From positions 3,224,001 to 3,288,000 of the forward strand of contig NZ_JAHSTY010000001.1 in assembly GCF_019145355.1 (NCBI RefSeq): DNA of 64,000 nucleotides. Direction: 5' to 3'. This stretch comes from Pseudomonas azadiae. Its GTDB lineage: Bacteria > Pseudomonadota > Gammaproteobacteria > Pseudomonadales > Pseudomonadaceae. The notes beneath the pieces are model-generated. The model saw nothing but the letters and a program-made list of their open reading frames with translations. It ran no database searches and was not told the DNA's origin. A program made the position numbers and the translations under genes. Positions 18,190 to 26,834 of this stretch are shown piece by piece. Within the stretch, counting starts at the first letter, position 1; each line of letters begins with the position of its first letter.

Positions 18190-18735
18190 ATGCAGTACAC
18201 GCTGGTGAGGATTGATTTTTATAGCGGTGAAAAATGTGACGTGTGTCCTAGGCCGCTGACCTCTGGCAAGGCTCGGGTTTTGGTTGATGAGGCTGGTAAC
18301 GAACTATTCGTCGGGCCTGTTTGTGCCCAGAAAAAAGCTATCAACAGCAAAGATAAAGTTCCTGACTTGACCATGGCGGCTTTGGATCCTGAAGCGGTGA
18401 GCGCTGGTGGAGGCTCGACGGGTAAAACCGGCTCGTCAAATGGGCCGCCCGCTAGCCACATTGATATTGACGACAGGCTTAAAGCCGAAAGCTATCTGCT
18501 GCTTCGTACTGAAAAGCTGGTCAATTATTCGGGCATGTCTTACGGGAAGCTGGCTGGTTTGTACCGTAGCTACCTTACCAATGGCCTGTCAGATGATGGC
18601 GTGAAGTATCTTTCAAATTTGATGGCTAAGGTTAAGAGCGACAGACCTGAATACAGCTACAAAAACCTGCAGGCAATTTACGCCTGCGATTTCTGGATTC
18701 TAGCCGATCTACCCACTCGCCAGCGCACGCAATGA
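18190..18735 (+). CDS. Small Cys-rich (putative zinc-binding) protein of unknown function
   Basis: 181 residues from the ATG at 18190, chosen because GAAAGGG lies 7-9 bases upstream; an upstream in-frame ATG at 18103 has no such site. The N-terminus has CDVC and later GPVC, a likely zinc knuckle (residues 16-45). A Gly/Ser-rich linker (GGGSTGKTGSSNG) precedes a helical C-terminal part rich in Leu and Tyr. The function is not recognised. Its last ~20 residues run antisense to the truncated membrane-protein gene, so the C-terminus may have been created by a deletion. Confidence 0.55.
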   Translation: MQYTLVRIDFYSGEKCDVCPRPLTSGKARVLVDEAGNELFVGPVCAQKKAINSKDKVPDLTMAALDPEAVSAGGGSTGKTGSSNGPPASHIDIDDRLKAESYLLLRTEKLVNYSGMSYGKLAGLYRSYLTNGLSDDGVKYLSNLMAKVKSDRPEYSYKNLQAIYACDFWILADLPTRQRTQ

Positions 18736-18895
18736 TGAAAACAACCAGCCAGCCAAGGTATGGCCTGAACCGTGGGATGCCGACGATCAACGTTAAATAG
18801 ACCGCCATGCCCACATAGATATGCAACGCGTCTTTTGACAGCCCGGTTGCCGACACGATGGCGAGCTTGATGCTCTGTGCGATTGAGATATCCAT
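18632..18895 (-). pseudogene. Truncated small membrane protein, holin-like
   Basis: An ATG at 18895 preceded by AAGGTAG opens a protein with two hydrophobic segments (IYVGMAVYLTLIVGI and YLGWLVVFIIACAGEWVD). The family I recall from integrated elements is about 100-115 residues and continues with a second soluble part. Here the frame runs after GEWVD into sequence complementary to the end of the neighbouring Cys-protein gene and stops after 87 residues with an unrelated tail. I infer a deletion junction near 18715. Confidence 0.5.
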
Positions 18896-18947
18896 GTCAG
18901 TTCTACCTTGCGGGAAAGCAGGGCAGATTTATTTATGTTCCTGCACC

Positions 18948-20105
18948 CTAACTCCCCTCAATCAACGCCCGCTCTTCCAGCCAAATCTCTTGAACAAACT
19001 GATCCGTAATCGCATAAATCCCATGCCCGCGTCGCATGATGATGTTCTCTGCGACTAGCGCAATCACCACCGGTTGAATCTCCTCAACCCGCACTTCTCT
19101 CCCTACTGATTTTGAATACTCCGCCGCCGCGTCGGTGGAGAAAATTCCGCGAGCATCGCCTTCAGTAGAAGCAATTTTGTTGAAAATCGCCTGTGCCAGG
19201 CTGCCCATCTGCTCGACCTTTTCAAGTTCAATGCTCGCCGCCGCAGAGCGTAAGGTGCTGGCGATGACGGGGAGGAATAGGTCGGGATCGCCTTCCTGCT
19301 GAAGGAGTTGTCGCAACGCTTTCAACATTTCCTCGGGTCTGTTCCCCAGTGTGGTAAAGGCTTCAATGGCCGCTTCGAGGGAGGGGAGTTTTTCCTTTTT
19401 CACGGTCATGGCAAGCCGGTTGAGCAGGAACTTGACGTAGTCACCGTTCAGCAACGGATAGGCCGCCGATGTGGCGCCAGAGAATGCCTGGTTGCGTTTA
19501 GCGGTCAGTTCGCTGACTTGCGCTCTGTGAGAGCCGGTTCCAATAAACAAAAAGTGGCCCGGTGTTGCTGGGCGCGGGTTGATCGCATCACGGGCGGCTT
19601 TCAGGGCCAGGAGCAATTGGTTGCCATCGTCGGAGGAAATGGCATGTTGCACTTCGTCGATGATCAGTACGAGGTTGGTCTTGGCTTGGTCCACGACTTC
19701 GGTCAGCGCTTGCGCCAAGGTCGGGCCGTCGCTGGTGCCAATACTGTCGAGTTTGAAGCCGAACTTGAATCCCGCTGCGCCGATGTCGACATTGCTGACG
19801 CGCTTGAGTACTTCCAGCACCGAGGAGCCCGGTGTCTGGAGGTCTTTCAACGTTTTGTGTATGGCGTTGTGCACGAGCGTCGCCGGGTTGGCCAGTGTGT
19901 CACTCCATAAGTCGACGTAGATCACCAGCGCACCTGCTGCTTCCAGGGCTGGGATAAGGTCGTTTCTCAGAAATGTTGTTTTACCTGTACGGCGCAGGCC
20001 AGATAAAAAAAGGCCCGAACGCAGACCCTCATCGAGCACGCCCGGATTGAGGAGCTGGTTCGCCATTGTTTCAGCCAATTCAGGGCGCTGAAATATGCTG
20101 CTCAT
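18948..20105 (-). CDS. P-loop ATPase of the STAND/AAA (Orc1-Cdc6-like) group
   Basis: 385 residues. Walker A is GLRRTGKTT (36-44) and Walker B is LVLIIDEVQHA (145-155), followed by a FLFIGTGSHR sensor-like strand. A helical lid (about 215-290) and a C-terminal winged-helix-like part (IQPVVIALVAENIIMRRGHG) complete the pattern seen in ATPases that combine an AAA/STAND core with a DNA-binding end. The ATG at 20105 has AAGGGG upstream. It is the gene nearest the tRNA, where an integrase is normally found. Its role is unknown. Confidence 0.65.
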   Translation of the reverse strand: MSSIFQRPELAETMANQLLNPGVLDEGLRSGLFLSGLRRTGKTTFLRNDLIPALEAAGALVIYVDLWSDTLANPATLVHNAIHKTLKDLQTPGSSVLEVLKRVSNVDIGAAGFKFGFKLDSIGTSDGPTLAQALTEVVDQAKTNLVLIIDEVQHAISSDDGNQLLLALKAARDAINPRPATPGHFLFIGTGSHRAQVSELTAKRNQAFSGATSAAYPLLNGDYVKFLLNRLAMTVKKEKLPSLEAAIEAFTTLGNRPEEMLKALRQLLQQEGDPDLFLPVIASTLRSAAASIELEKVEQMGSLAQAIFNKIASTEGDARGIFSTDAAAEYSKSVGREVRVEEIQPVVIALVAENIIMRRGHGIYAITDQFVQEIWLEERALIEGS

Positions 20106-20269
20106 GCAATTACCCCTTTTTATGGATACGCCATAATTATTGCCAGTTCATAATTTAGCATAAAGCTTAAAAATTGAATCTCTGGCGCAGAATCGGCAAC
20201 TGCTCAGGTTTTGCAGGTGCGGACAGGCTGAGGGAACCAAGCCAGGAGGGCAGTTGGGACATGAATATC

Positions 20270-20316
20270 CCAGAAACAACAAAGCCCTCACATTTCTGCG
20301 AGGGCTTTGTTTTGTA

Positions 20317-20340
<24 letters not shown>
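20270..20340. repeat. Right direct repeat at the intact tRNA-Thr gene
   Basis: 71 bases matching 11755-11823. It runs from the flank of the tRNA terminator through the terminator into the T arm of tRNA-Thr. This copy is the functional one because the tRNA continues intact to its right. Confidence 0.85.
20281..20308 (-). terminator. Terminator of tRNA-Thr
   Basis: AAAGCCCTC (20281-20289) pairs with GAGGGCTTT (20300-20308); on the minus strand the stem is followed by TGTTGTTTC. It lies just beyond the tRNA 3' end and is part of the repeated att segment. Confidence 0.75.
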
Positions 20341-20392
<52 letters not shown>

Positions 20393-20900
20393 GTGTTAGG
20401 GCGACGATTATAGCGATTGGCAAGCTTCTGTAAACCCCTGAATTCTGACTATTTTTGCAGAAGCCGAGGTTTTTTCGCATTGGTCCGTTTTTCCTCGCCA
20501 CGCGGTAGGATTTACACTCTGCCAGGCCGCCGTCTACACGGCGTGTTCAAGGCAATCTGCGCTGCCACTCCAGCAAAAGGAATTACCTTCCTGGTGGACC
20601 CGGACACGCTGCATTACATGAGCGTGGCGACCGACCGGGTAGCGATTGCCAAGGCGACTATGAGTGCCCGGTTTACAGGCTCGAAGCGCCATCCTGATGG
20701 CATTAGGTTGAGTCATTAATTTGACTGTTTTCCGCCTGTCTAAAAAGGCAGCGGTAACTCCATCAAATTAATGACACTTTGTTTTCGCTGTCACAAAATG
20801 CGGGCACAGAGACGCCAGAAAAAACCCAAAAGACCTGCGGCAAGCCTTTCCCTTGCCGACCCTTCACGTCTTTATGCTGCGTCGTGTTGGAGTCTGGATC
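20393..20900 (+). promoter_or_regulatory. Intergenic region before bcsQ with a perfect inverted repeat
   Basis: No gene is recognised in 508 bases. A perfect 13-base inverted repeat, GTCATTAATTTGA (20712-20724) and TCAAATTAATGAC (20763-20775), has a 38-base spacer containing a smaller hairpin (GCCTG...AAGGCAG). Its position suggests an operator for bcsQ or the trace of a deleted mobile element. A remnant reading frame across 20530-20719 matches nothing I know. Confidence 0.4.
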
Positions 20901-21845
20901 ATGAGCCTTACTGACGAACTGCTTGCGTTGTTCGGCAAGCGTGTCACTCGAGATGCCTGTGGGCTGGATGCGCGGCTGCATTTCTTCGGCAGTATTCCGG
21001 TAAATGATGGCGCTGTGATCCCCTCTCCAGGCGCGGACACCGATGAACAATCCCAGCCGGTCGGCGGTGGTGCAACGCGCGCTAAAGTCGTGGCGCTGGT
21101 ATCGGTCAATGGCGGTGTGGGGCGCAGTTCCCTGGTTACAGCGTTGAGCAGCGGTATGCAGCGCCAAGGCGAGTCGGTGCTGGCCCTGGATCTGGACCCG
21201 CAGAACGCTTTGTGTCATCACCTCGGACTCGATTCGAGCGTGCCCGGCATTGGCTGCGCGAGCTTGCAGAATACGCAGTGGGCGCAGTGTCGGCAGGCGG
21301 GGTTCGCCGGGGCCCAGGTGATTCCGTTCGGTGATACCGATACCCAGCAGCAGGAGACCCTGCAAGGCTGGCTCAAGCGCGAGCCGGATTGGCTGGCGCA
21401 ACAATTGGCAGGATTGCGCCTGGGTGAGCACCAAACGGTGATCATCGATACACCTGCCGGTAATAACGTCTACTTCCATCAGGCGTTGAACCTGGCCGAC
21501 GGGGTGCTGGTTATTGCGCGGGCCGATGCCGCCTCACTGGCCACGCTGGATCAACTGGACAGCCTGCTGGCGCCCTACCTTGAGCGCGAGCGCGCACCTG
21601 CTGTGCAATTTGTGATCAACCATTTGGATGAGAACAATGCTATCCAACTGGACATGGTCGAAGCGTTCAAGCAGCGTCTGGGAACCGTCCCGCTGCAAGT
21701 GCATGGCGACACGGCCATCAGCGAAGCCCAGGCTTGCGCTGCAGACCCGCTGGACGTGCGGACGGTCAGCCTGGCGGTGGACGATATCCACGACTTGAGC
21801 CGGGTCGTCAAAGCTCTGGGAAAACGCTTCCAAGGCGCGGTTTAA
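20901..21845 (+). CDS. bcsQ: BcsQ/WssA-like MinD-family ATPase, orphan
   Basis: 314 residues from the ATG at 20901, which has GGAG eight bases upstream. A short leader (MSLTDELLALFGK) is followed by a ParA/MinD-type ATPase: VALVSVNGGVGRSSLVTALS is the deviant Walker A, VLALDLDPQNAL the switch I/Walker A' strand, and VIIDTPAG the Walker B. In cellulose operons this protein (BcsQ, called WssA in P. fluorescens) positions the synthase at the pole. No bcsA, bcsB, bcsZ or bcsC follows; the next gene is unrelated and on the other strand. It therefore looks like the survivor of a lost cellulose locus, or a re-used polar ATPase. Confidence 0.75.
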   Translation: MSLTDELLALFGKRVTRDACGLDARLHFFGSIPVNDGAVIPSPGADTDEQSQPVGGGATRAKVVALVSVNGGVGRSSLVTALSSGMQRQGESVLALDLDPQNALCHHLGLDSSVPGIGCASLQNTQWAQCRQAGFAGAQVIPFGDTDTQQQETLQGWLKREPDWLAQQLAGLRLGEHQTVIIDTPAGNNVYFHQALNLADGVLVIARADAASLATLDQLDSLLAPYLERERAPAVQFVINHLDENNAIQLDMVEAFKQRLGTVPLQVHGDTAISEAQACAADPLDVRTVSLAVDDIHDLSRVVKALGKRFQGAV

Positions 21846-22074
21846 ACGCCTATCGCCAAATGCTTATGCACAATCGGTTGGATGGAGATGCCACGAAACA
21901 ACCATTTTGTGGAGCTGTTCTCATCACGATGCAACTGTCTGTTTTACGTGCCTTTTATTTTGTGAACAAAAAATGACCAGCATGGCTTTTGGCTTGGAAT
22001 GCACGTGGCTTCAGGTTCCGTAAAGATTCCATCAACAGAGTTATCCACAGGCTGCGGTGCGACAATTTTGCCCC

Positions 22075-23268
22075 TTAATCGCGCTCGGCAAGCACCATCA
22101 AGTTGCGCGGCGTCAGTGCGCGATCGCAGAAGCGGCCCACTTCAACCCTGTAGCCGCTTTCGCCCAGAAACAACGCCCGATCCAGCACCAGCCACACCTC
22201 CAGCGGGCGCCGAAACAGACCACGCACCAATTCCAGATTCCTGACCTCGGCCAGGCGCTGCCAGCCGTATGCCTCCAGCGTTGACCAATTCTGCTCGCCT
22301 GTGGATAAACCCTTGAGGTTCGCCAGTTCACGGCAGTAGTCGGCGAAGGGCATGCTAAGCCAACTGGCGGGCAGGGACGGCGTGGGCAGGTACTCGTCGA
22401 GGCCGCGCAGTTCGCGTTGCAGGTGGTCGAACCCCAGGCGCCTGGCCATGGAGATGTCCCGTTGCAGGCGCAACCGTTTGCCGGCGGTGACGGTTTCGCT
22501 CAGCGGCAGGCCGAGGTCATCAATCGACAACAGCAAGTGCGATGCGCGGCCAGCACTGGACAGCGGTTGGTAAGTGTCGGCGCCGATGCGGTTATAGCAG
22601 CAGGGCGCCAGCGCTAACTGTTTGCAGCCAACCGCGCTGGCCAGTTGCAGCAGGCGCACGTGCAGGTCGCCACAGGCATGCAGCGCTACGGGCGTGTGTT
22701 CGGCGGCCAGGGCCACGTCGGCCATCACGTCTTGCAGGCGATGGGTGGCAGGCAGGCCGTGGTGTTCGCTCAAGGCTTGGCCTGCGGCGATTAGCGCGGG
22801 GTCATGTTCCAGGCAGGTCAGCGCTTGGCCGGCTTGCAGCAGGCGGCGACCCAGGTGGCCCTTGCCGGCGCACCAGTCCAGCCAGTGCGTGGGCGTTTGC
22901 GCAAACTGCAGCGCGGCGCCGAAGGCTTCGATCTGCTGCCATTTGCGGCCGGGCACATCGACGTTCAGGCGAGGTCGCGCGGGTGCCAGCGGCTGCGTCG
23001 GCAATTTATCCACAGCGCTGAGTTGTCTGGCTTGCCCGGCGAGTTGTGAAAAAGGGGCGGGCGCCGGCAGGTCATGCGGTCGGTTGTGGCTGGTTTCGGC
23101 ATCGGCCAACGAACGTTGGCGCAGCCAGGCGGCAAGGTCGGGATGCTCGGTTTCCCAGGGCAGATGCCGATGCGTAAAGGGTCGTGGTTTCCACAGCCCT
23201 TGGTGCTCGATCAGGAACGCATCCAGCGCCTTGAAGCGTGCCTCAACGTCCCTGGCATTCATCGACAC
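22075..23268 (-). CDS. SAM-dependent methyltransferase (Methyltransf_32/METTL25-like)
   Basis: 397 residues. About 130 residues precede a class I methyltransferase fold: motif I WLDWCAGKGHLGRRLL, then LTCLEHDPALI (acidic end of beta-2), VALHACGDLH, and LAPCCYNR. HACGDL and LAPCC are the signatures of the family with eukaryotic METTL25-type proteins; the substrate is not known to me. The start overlaps the end of the ABC permease gene by 26 bases, so it is probably the last gene of the transporter operon. The region to its left (21846-22074) holds only a DnaA-box-like TTATCCACA (22041-22049). Confidence 0.75.
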   Translation of the reverse strand: MSMNARDVEARFKALDAFLIEHQGLWKPRPFTHRHLPWETEHPDLAAWLRQRSLADAETSHNRPHDLPAPAPFSQLAGQARQLSAVDKLPTQPLAPARPRLNVDVPGRKWQQIEAFGAALQFAQTPTHWLDWCAGKGHLGRRLLQAGQALTCLEHDPALIAAGQALSEHHGLPATHRLQDVMADVALAAEHTPVALHACGDLHVRLLQLASAVGCKQLALAPCCYNRIGADTYQPLSSAGRASHLLLSIDDLGLPLSETVTAGKRLRLQRDISMARRLGFDHLQRELRGLDEYLPTPSLPASWLSMPFADYCRELANLKGLSTGEQNWSTLEAYGWQRLAEVRNLELVRGLFRRPLEVWLVLDRALFLGESGYRVEVGRFCDRALTPRNLMVLAERD

Positions 23269-23974
23269 GCAGCCAGCGTTCCAGCAGTTTGAAGCCGCGT
23301 ACCAGGATGTAGGCCATCAACAGGTAGAACAGGCCGGCGGCGAAGAAAATCTCCACGGGCAAGTAGGTGCGCGCGATGATCGTGCGCGCCATGCCGGTCA
23401 GTTCCAGCAGGGTCACGGTACTGGCCAGGGCGCTGGCCTTGAGCATCAGGATCACTTCGTTGCTGTACGCCGGCAGGCCGATGCGCGAGGCGCGCGGCAG
23501 GATGATGTAGAACAGCGTCTTGGGCTTGGACATGCCCAGGGCTCGCGCCGCTTCGATCTCGCCGGGTGGAATGGCCTGGATCGCGCCGCGCAGGATTTCG
23601 GCGATATAGGCGGCAGTGTGCAGGGTCATGGTGGCGGTTGCGCACCAGAACGGATTGCGCAGGTACGGCCACAGCACGCTCTCGCGTACGGCATCGAATT
23701 GCGCGAGCCCGTAATACACCAGGAACAACTGCACCAGCAGCGGCGTGCCACGGAAGAAGAAAATGTAAGCGTAGGGCAAGGCGCTGACGTACCAGCGGCG
23801 CGACGAACGGGCGATGCCCAGGGGAATCGCCAGCAGCAAACCGGCGATCACTGCAATGGCCACCAGCTCCAGGGTCAACGTCGCGCCCTGGGCCAGTTTG
23901 GGCAGCCATTTGATGATCACGGCCCAGTTCAGGCCCAGGTCGAAATGCGCCAGCCAACTGTAGTCGCCGCTCAT
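23243..23974 (-). CDS. Polar amino-acid ABC transporter permease (HisM/AotM-type)
   Basis: 243 residues from the ATG at 23974, preceded by AAGGAGCACCCA. About five membrane segments and the loop EIEAARALGMSKPKTLFYIILP, the EAA motif that contacts the ATPase, identify an inner-membrane permease for polar amino acids. The gene overlaps the other permease by 4 bases and the methyltransferase by 26. Together with the three genes upstream it forms a complete uptake system of the histidine/lysine/arginine/ornithine group. The substrate is not fixed by sequence. Confidence 0.9.
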   Translation of the reverse strand: MSGDYSWLAHFDLGLNWAVIIKWLPKLAQGATLTLELVAIAVIAGLLLAIPLGIARSSRRWYVSALPYAYIFFFRGTPLLVQLFLVYYGLAQFDAVRESVLWPYLRNPFWCATATMTLHTAAYIAEILRGAIQAIPPGEIEAARALGMSKPKTLFYIILPRASRIGLPAYSNEVILMLKASALASTVTLLELTGMARTIIARTYLPVEIFFAAGLFYLLMAYILVRGFKLLERWLRVDECQGR

Positions 23975-24666
23975 TGGGTGCTCCTTGCAAAGCCGCGGGC
24001 GGCGCGTTTTTCCAGAAAGTGCATGCCGGTCATCGCCAGTACCGTGAGGCCCAGGTACATGAACGCGGCGACCATGAAGAAGGTGAACGGCTGCTTGGTC
24101 ACGGTCACGCCGATCTGCGCGTGGCGCATGATTTCTTCCAGGCCGATCACCGACACCAGCGCGGTGTCCTTCATCAGGATCATGAACAGGTTGCCCAGGC
24201 CCGGTAGGGCGATGCGCCACATTTGCGGCATGATCAAACGGGTAAAAATCCGCGCCTTCGACAGCCCCAGCGCCACACCGGCTTCGCGGTGGCCCTTGGG
24301 AATGGCGAGGATCGCACCACGAAACACTTCCGTGGCGTAGGCACCAAAGCACAGGCCCAGGGCGATCACCCCGGCGGCGAAGGCGCTGAGGGAAAGGTCG
24401 GGGTTGCCGAAGAACTCACCGAGGGCGCGCATCAGGTTGACGGTGCCGAAGTAAATCAGCAGCACCCACAGCAATTCGGGAATGCCGCGAACAATCGTCG
24501 AGTAAGCACCGCCAAGCCATTGCAAAGGCTTGTACGGCGACGTCTTGGCCAAGGCGCCGGCCAGGCCGAGCACCAGCCCCAGGCACAAGGCTGTGAGCGC
24601 GAGTTTGACGGTCATCAGCGCGCCAGCGGCAAGCGCGGGGCCGAATCCGTAGAGGTCGAAATTCAT
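23971..24666 (-). CDS. Polar amino-acid ABC transporter permease (HisQ/AotQ-type)
   Basis: 231 residues from the ATG at 24666 (MNFDLYGFGP). It has about five membrane helices and the EAA loop HREAGVALGLSKARIFTRLI. The first helix and LAKTSPYKPLQWLGGAYSTI fit the HisQ half of the permease heterodimer. It lies between the binding-protein gene and the second permease, with a 4-base overlap to the latter (ATGA). No strong ribosome-binding site is visible before its ATG. Confidence 0.9.
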   Translation of the reverse strand: MNFDLYGFGPALAAGALMTVKLALTALCLGLVLGLAGALAKTSPYKPLQWLGGAYSTIVRGIPELLWVLLIYFGTVNLMRALGEFFGNPDLSLSAFAAGVIALGLCFGAYATEVFRGAILAIPKGHREAGVALGLSKARIFTRLIMPQMWRIALPGLGNLFMILMKDTALVSVIGLEEIMRHAQIGVTVTKQPFTFFMVAAFMYLGLTVLAMTGMHFLEKRAARGFARSTQ

Positions 24667-24740
24667 GGTGGTTTCATATCGCGGCAGGCAGTGCAAAAAG
24701 CCGACGCGCCCCAGTGAGCGCGCCGGGCATGCCGTTCAGA

Positions 24741-25493
24741 TCATTCGATGCTGAACGGGAAGTACTTGTCGTTGATCTTCTTGTAGGTGCCGTCTGCCTT
24801 GATCTCTGCCAGGGCTTTGTTCAGGCGCTCGCGCAATGGGTCGCCCTTGCGTACGGCGATACCGATCTTGTCGCTTTCTACAACCGGGTCGCCCTTGAAC
24901 TCGTAGGCCGAACCGTCTTTGCTCTTGAGCCATTCGTACTGCACGTACTTGTCGGCCAGGATGCCGTCGAGGCGACCGGAAGTCAGGTCGAGGTAGGCGT
25001 TTTCCTGGGTGTCGTACAGCTTGGCTTCGGTGTCTGGCAGCTTGTCTTCCAGGTAAGTGCCGGCCAACGTCGCGCGTTGTGCACCGATGACTTTGCCCTT
25101 CAGGTAATCCGCGTCGGGTTTGAAGTCGGCAGTGGCTTTAGGCGCGATGAACTGAAGCTTGTTGGAGTAGTACGGGTCGGTGAAGTCGACGGCCTGCTTG
25201 CGCTCGTCGGTAATCGACAGCGAGGACACCAGAAAGTCGAACTTCTTGGCGTTCAGGGCCGGGATGATGCCGTCCCAGTCGGATACGTACACTTCGCACT
25301 TCTCGACTTTCATCTTGGCGCACAGGGCGTCGCCGATGTCTTTGTCGAAGCCGACCACATTGCCGCTGGCATCTTTATTGTTGAAGGGCGGGTAGGCCGC
25401 TTCAATCCCCATTTTCAGTGTTTCTGCCATGGCCGTGGCGCTGAACGCCATCGAGACGGCCGCGGCCAGAAGGAATTTTTTATAGTTCTGCAT
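24741..25493 (-). CDS. Periplasmic polar amino-acid binding protein of the ABC transporter
   Basis: 250 residues with a signal peptide (MQNYKKFLLAAAVSMAFSAT then AMA|ETL). The mature start LKMGIEAAYPPFNNKDASG and GFDKDIGDALCAKMKVEKCE are classic for the family that binds lysine, arginine, ornithine or histidine. CEVYVSDWDGIIPALNAKKFD and later GRLDGILADKY match the ligand-binding hinge. It should capture the amino acid in the periplasm and deliver it to the two permeases encoded downstream. A GGAG lies upstream of the ATG. Confidence 0.93.
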   Translation of the reverse strand: MQNYKKFLLAAAVSMAFSATAMAETLKMGIEAAYPPFNNKDASGNVVGFDKDIGDALCAKMKVEKCEVYVSDWDGIIPALNAKKFDFLVSSLSITDERKQAVDFTDPYYSNKLQFIAPKATADFKPDADYLKGKVIGAQRATLAGTYLEDKLPDTEAKLYDTQENAYLDLTSGRLDGILADKYVQYEWLKSKDGSAYEFKGDPVVESDKIGIAVRKGDPLRERLNKALAEIKADGTYKKINDKYFPFSIE

Positions 25494-25506
25494 GCATGTT
25501 GCTCCG

Positions 25507-26280
25507 TTAGCGGTTGCTGGACATGAATTGTTTGCAGCGCGCCGAAAGCGGGTTTTCAAACACCTGCTGTGGCGATCCTTGCTCTTCGACCAGGCCTTGG
25601 TGCAGGAACACCACTTCACTGGACACCTGACGGGCAAAGCCCATTTCATGGGTGACCAGCAGCATGGTGCGGCCTTCTTCGGCCAGTGCGCGGATCACAT
25701 TAAGTACTTCCTGGACCATTTCGGGGTCAAGTGCCGAAGTTGGCTCGTCGAACAGGATGACCTTGGGCTGCATCGCCAGGGTGCGCGCGATGGCCGCCCG
25801 TTGTTGCTGGCCGCCGGACAATTGCGCGGGGTAAGCGTGGCGCTTGTCGCCGATGCCGACCTTGGCCAGCAGGGCTTCGGCCACTTCGATGGCTTCGGCT
25901 TTACTCTGGCCGAGCACCCGGCGCGGCGCCTCGATGATGTTGTCGAGGATGCTCATGTGCGGCCACAGGTTAAAGTTTTGAAACACAAAACCGATTTCGC
26001 TGCGCAGGCGGTTGATCTGCTTGCCGTCGGCGGCCATCAGCTCGCCGTTTTTCGCGGCCTTGAGCTTGAGTTCTTCGCCGGCCACCAGGATCTGGCCCTG
26101 ATGCGGGTTTTCCAGCAGGTTGATGCAGCGCAAAAAGGTGGACTTGCCGGAACCGGAGGAACCCAGGATCGAGATCACGTCGCCGTCGCGAGCGGTCAGC
26201 GAGATACCTTTGAGTACCTCCAGCTCACCATAGCGTTTATGCAAGTTGCGGATTTCAAGCGCGGGCGTGGCCTCGGCCAT
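25507..26280 (-). CDS. Polar amino-acid ABC transporter ATPase (HisP/AotP-type)
   Basis: 257 residues. Walker A GSSGSGKST, Q-loop FQNFNLWPHM, signature LSGGQQQRAAIARTLA, Walker B VILFDEPTSALD and the H-loop VTHEMGFA are all intact. It is the first gene of the minus-strand operon ATPase, binding protein, two permeases, methyltransferase, an order typical of Pseudomonas. The promoter should lie in 26281-26400, but I see no convincing consensus there. Confidence 0.93.
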   Translation of the reverse strand: MAEATPALEIRNLHKRYGELEVLKGISLTARDGDVISILGSSGSGKSTFLRCINLLENPHQGQILVAGEELKLKAAKNGELMAADGKQINRLRSEIGFVFQNFNLWPHMSILDNIIEAPRRVLGQSKAEAIEVAEALLAKVGIGDKRHAYPAQLSGGQQQRAAIARTLAMQPKVILFDEPTSALDPEMVQEVLNVIRALAEEGRTMLLVTHEMGFARQVSSEVVFLHQGLVEEQGSPQQVFENPLSARCKQFMSSNR

Positions 26281-26726
26281 GTGCGGTCCTCATTGTGTTC
26301 GTTGCGATCGTCGCTGTTGGTCCGCCTTCCTGGCGAGGCGCCAAGCTAGCATAGCGTCCGGATGGCAGCCAACAGCGTGGCCGGCGGTAAACAGGGGGTG
26401 TGCGGTGGGGTGTCGCATCGGCACAGCAGCGTGTCGCGCCATCAACAACCGAACAACCGTTTGAACCTGGAGAACCGCAGGCTTCGCGTAAAAAGGGCGC
26501 GATGGTGCCAGCTTTGGTCGGGTGTTGGAAGGGTTAACCGGGCAAACGGCGCTTATCAGCCCTTTTATGAGGCGTCACGTACTTTTTGTGTGTGTTTATG
26601 GTGCGTTGATTCGGCGTAAAAGTGGGGAGCACGGTAACGCTATAGCGGAATGCCATTATTATCAACGAGTTGCGAGGAATGCCGAAACGTCCTACAGACC
26701 GCATTCAGCGCGGCTTTGTAACATTT

Positions 26727-26742
26727 TGGCGCAAATCTTGCG
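26727..26742 (+). promoter_or_regulatory. Sigma-54 promoter of gabP
   Basis: TGGCGCAAATCTTGCG has the invariant GG (26728-26729) and GC (26740-26741) with exactly ten bases between and matches the TGGC-N8-TTGC consensus well. Transcription would start near 26753, about 80 bases before the gabP ATG. The 440 bases upstream are non-coding and could hold activator sites. Confidence 0.65.
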
Positions 26743-26834
26743 TAAAAAATAAAGAACGCCCTGTTGGTTTCTTTTCACGAGAAAGCTCCCAGGCCGGGCG
26801 AACCGTTTTCGCAAATCCTCGTAAAGGTGTGTCA

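Noticed and set aside
20417..20719. Plus-strand open frame of 100 residues after tRNA-Thr
   Set aside because: No ribosome-binding site, no recognisable domain, and composition unlike neighbouring genes.
22041..22049. DnaA-box-like TTATCCACA, possible replication origin
   Set aside because: Only one perfect box with no cluster, no AT-rich unwinding region and no dnaA or dnaN nearby; similar words occur inside the adjacent methyltransferase gene.
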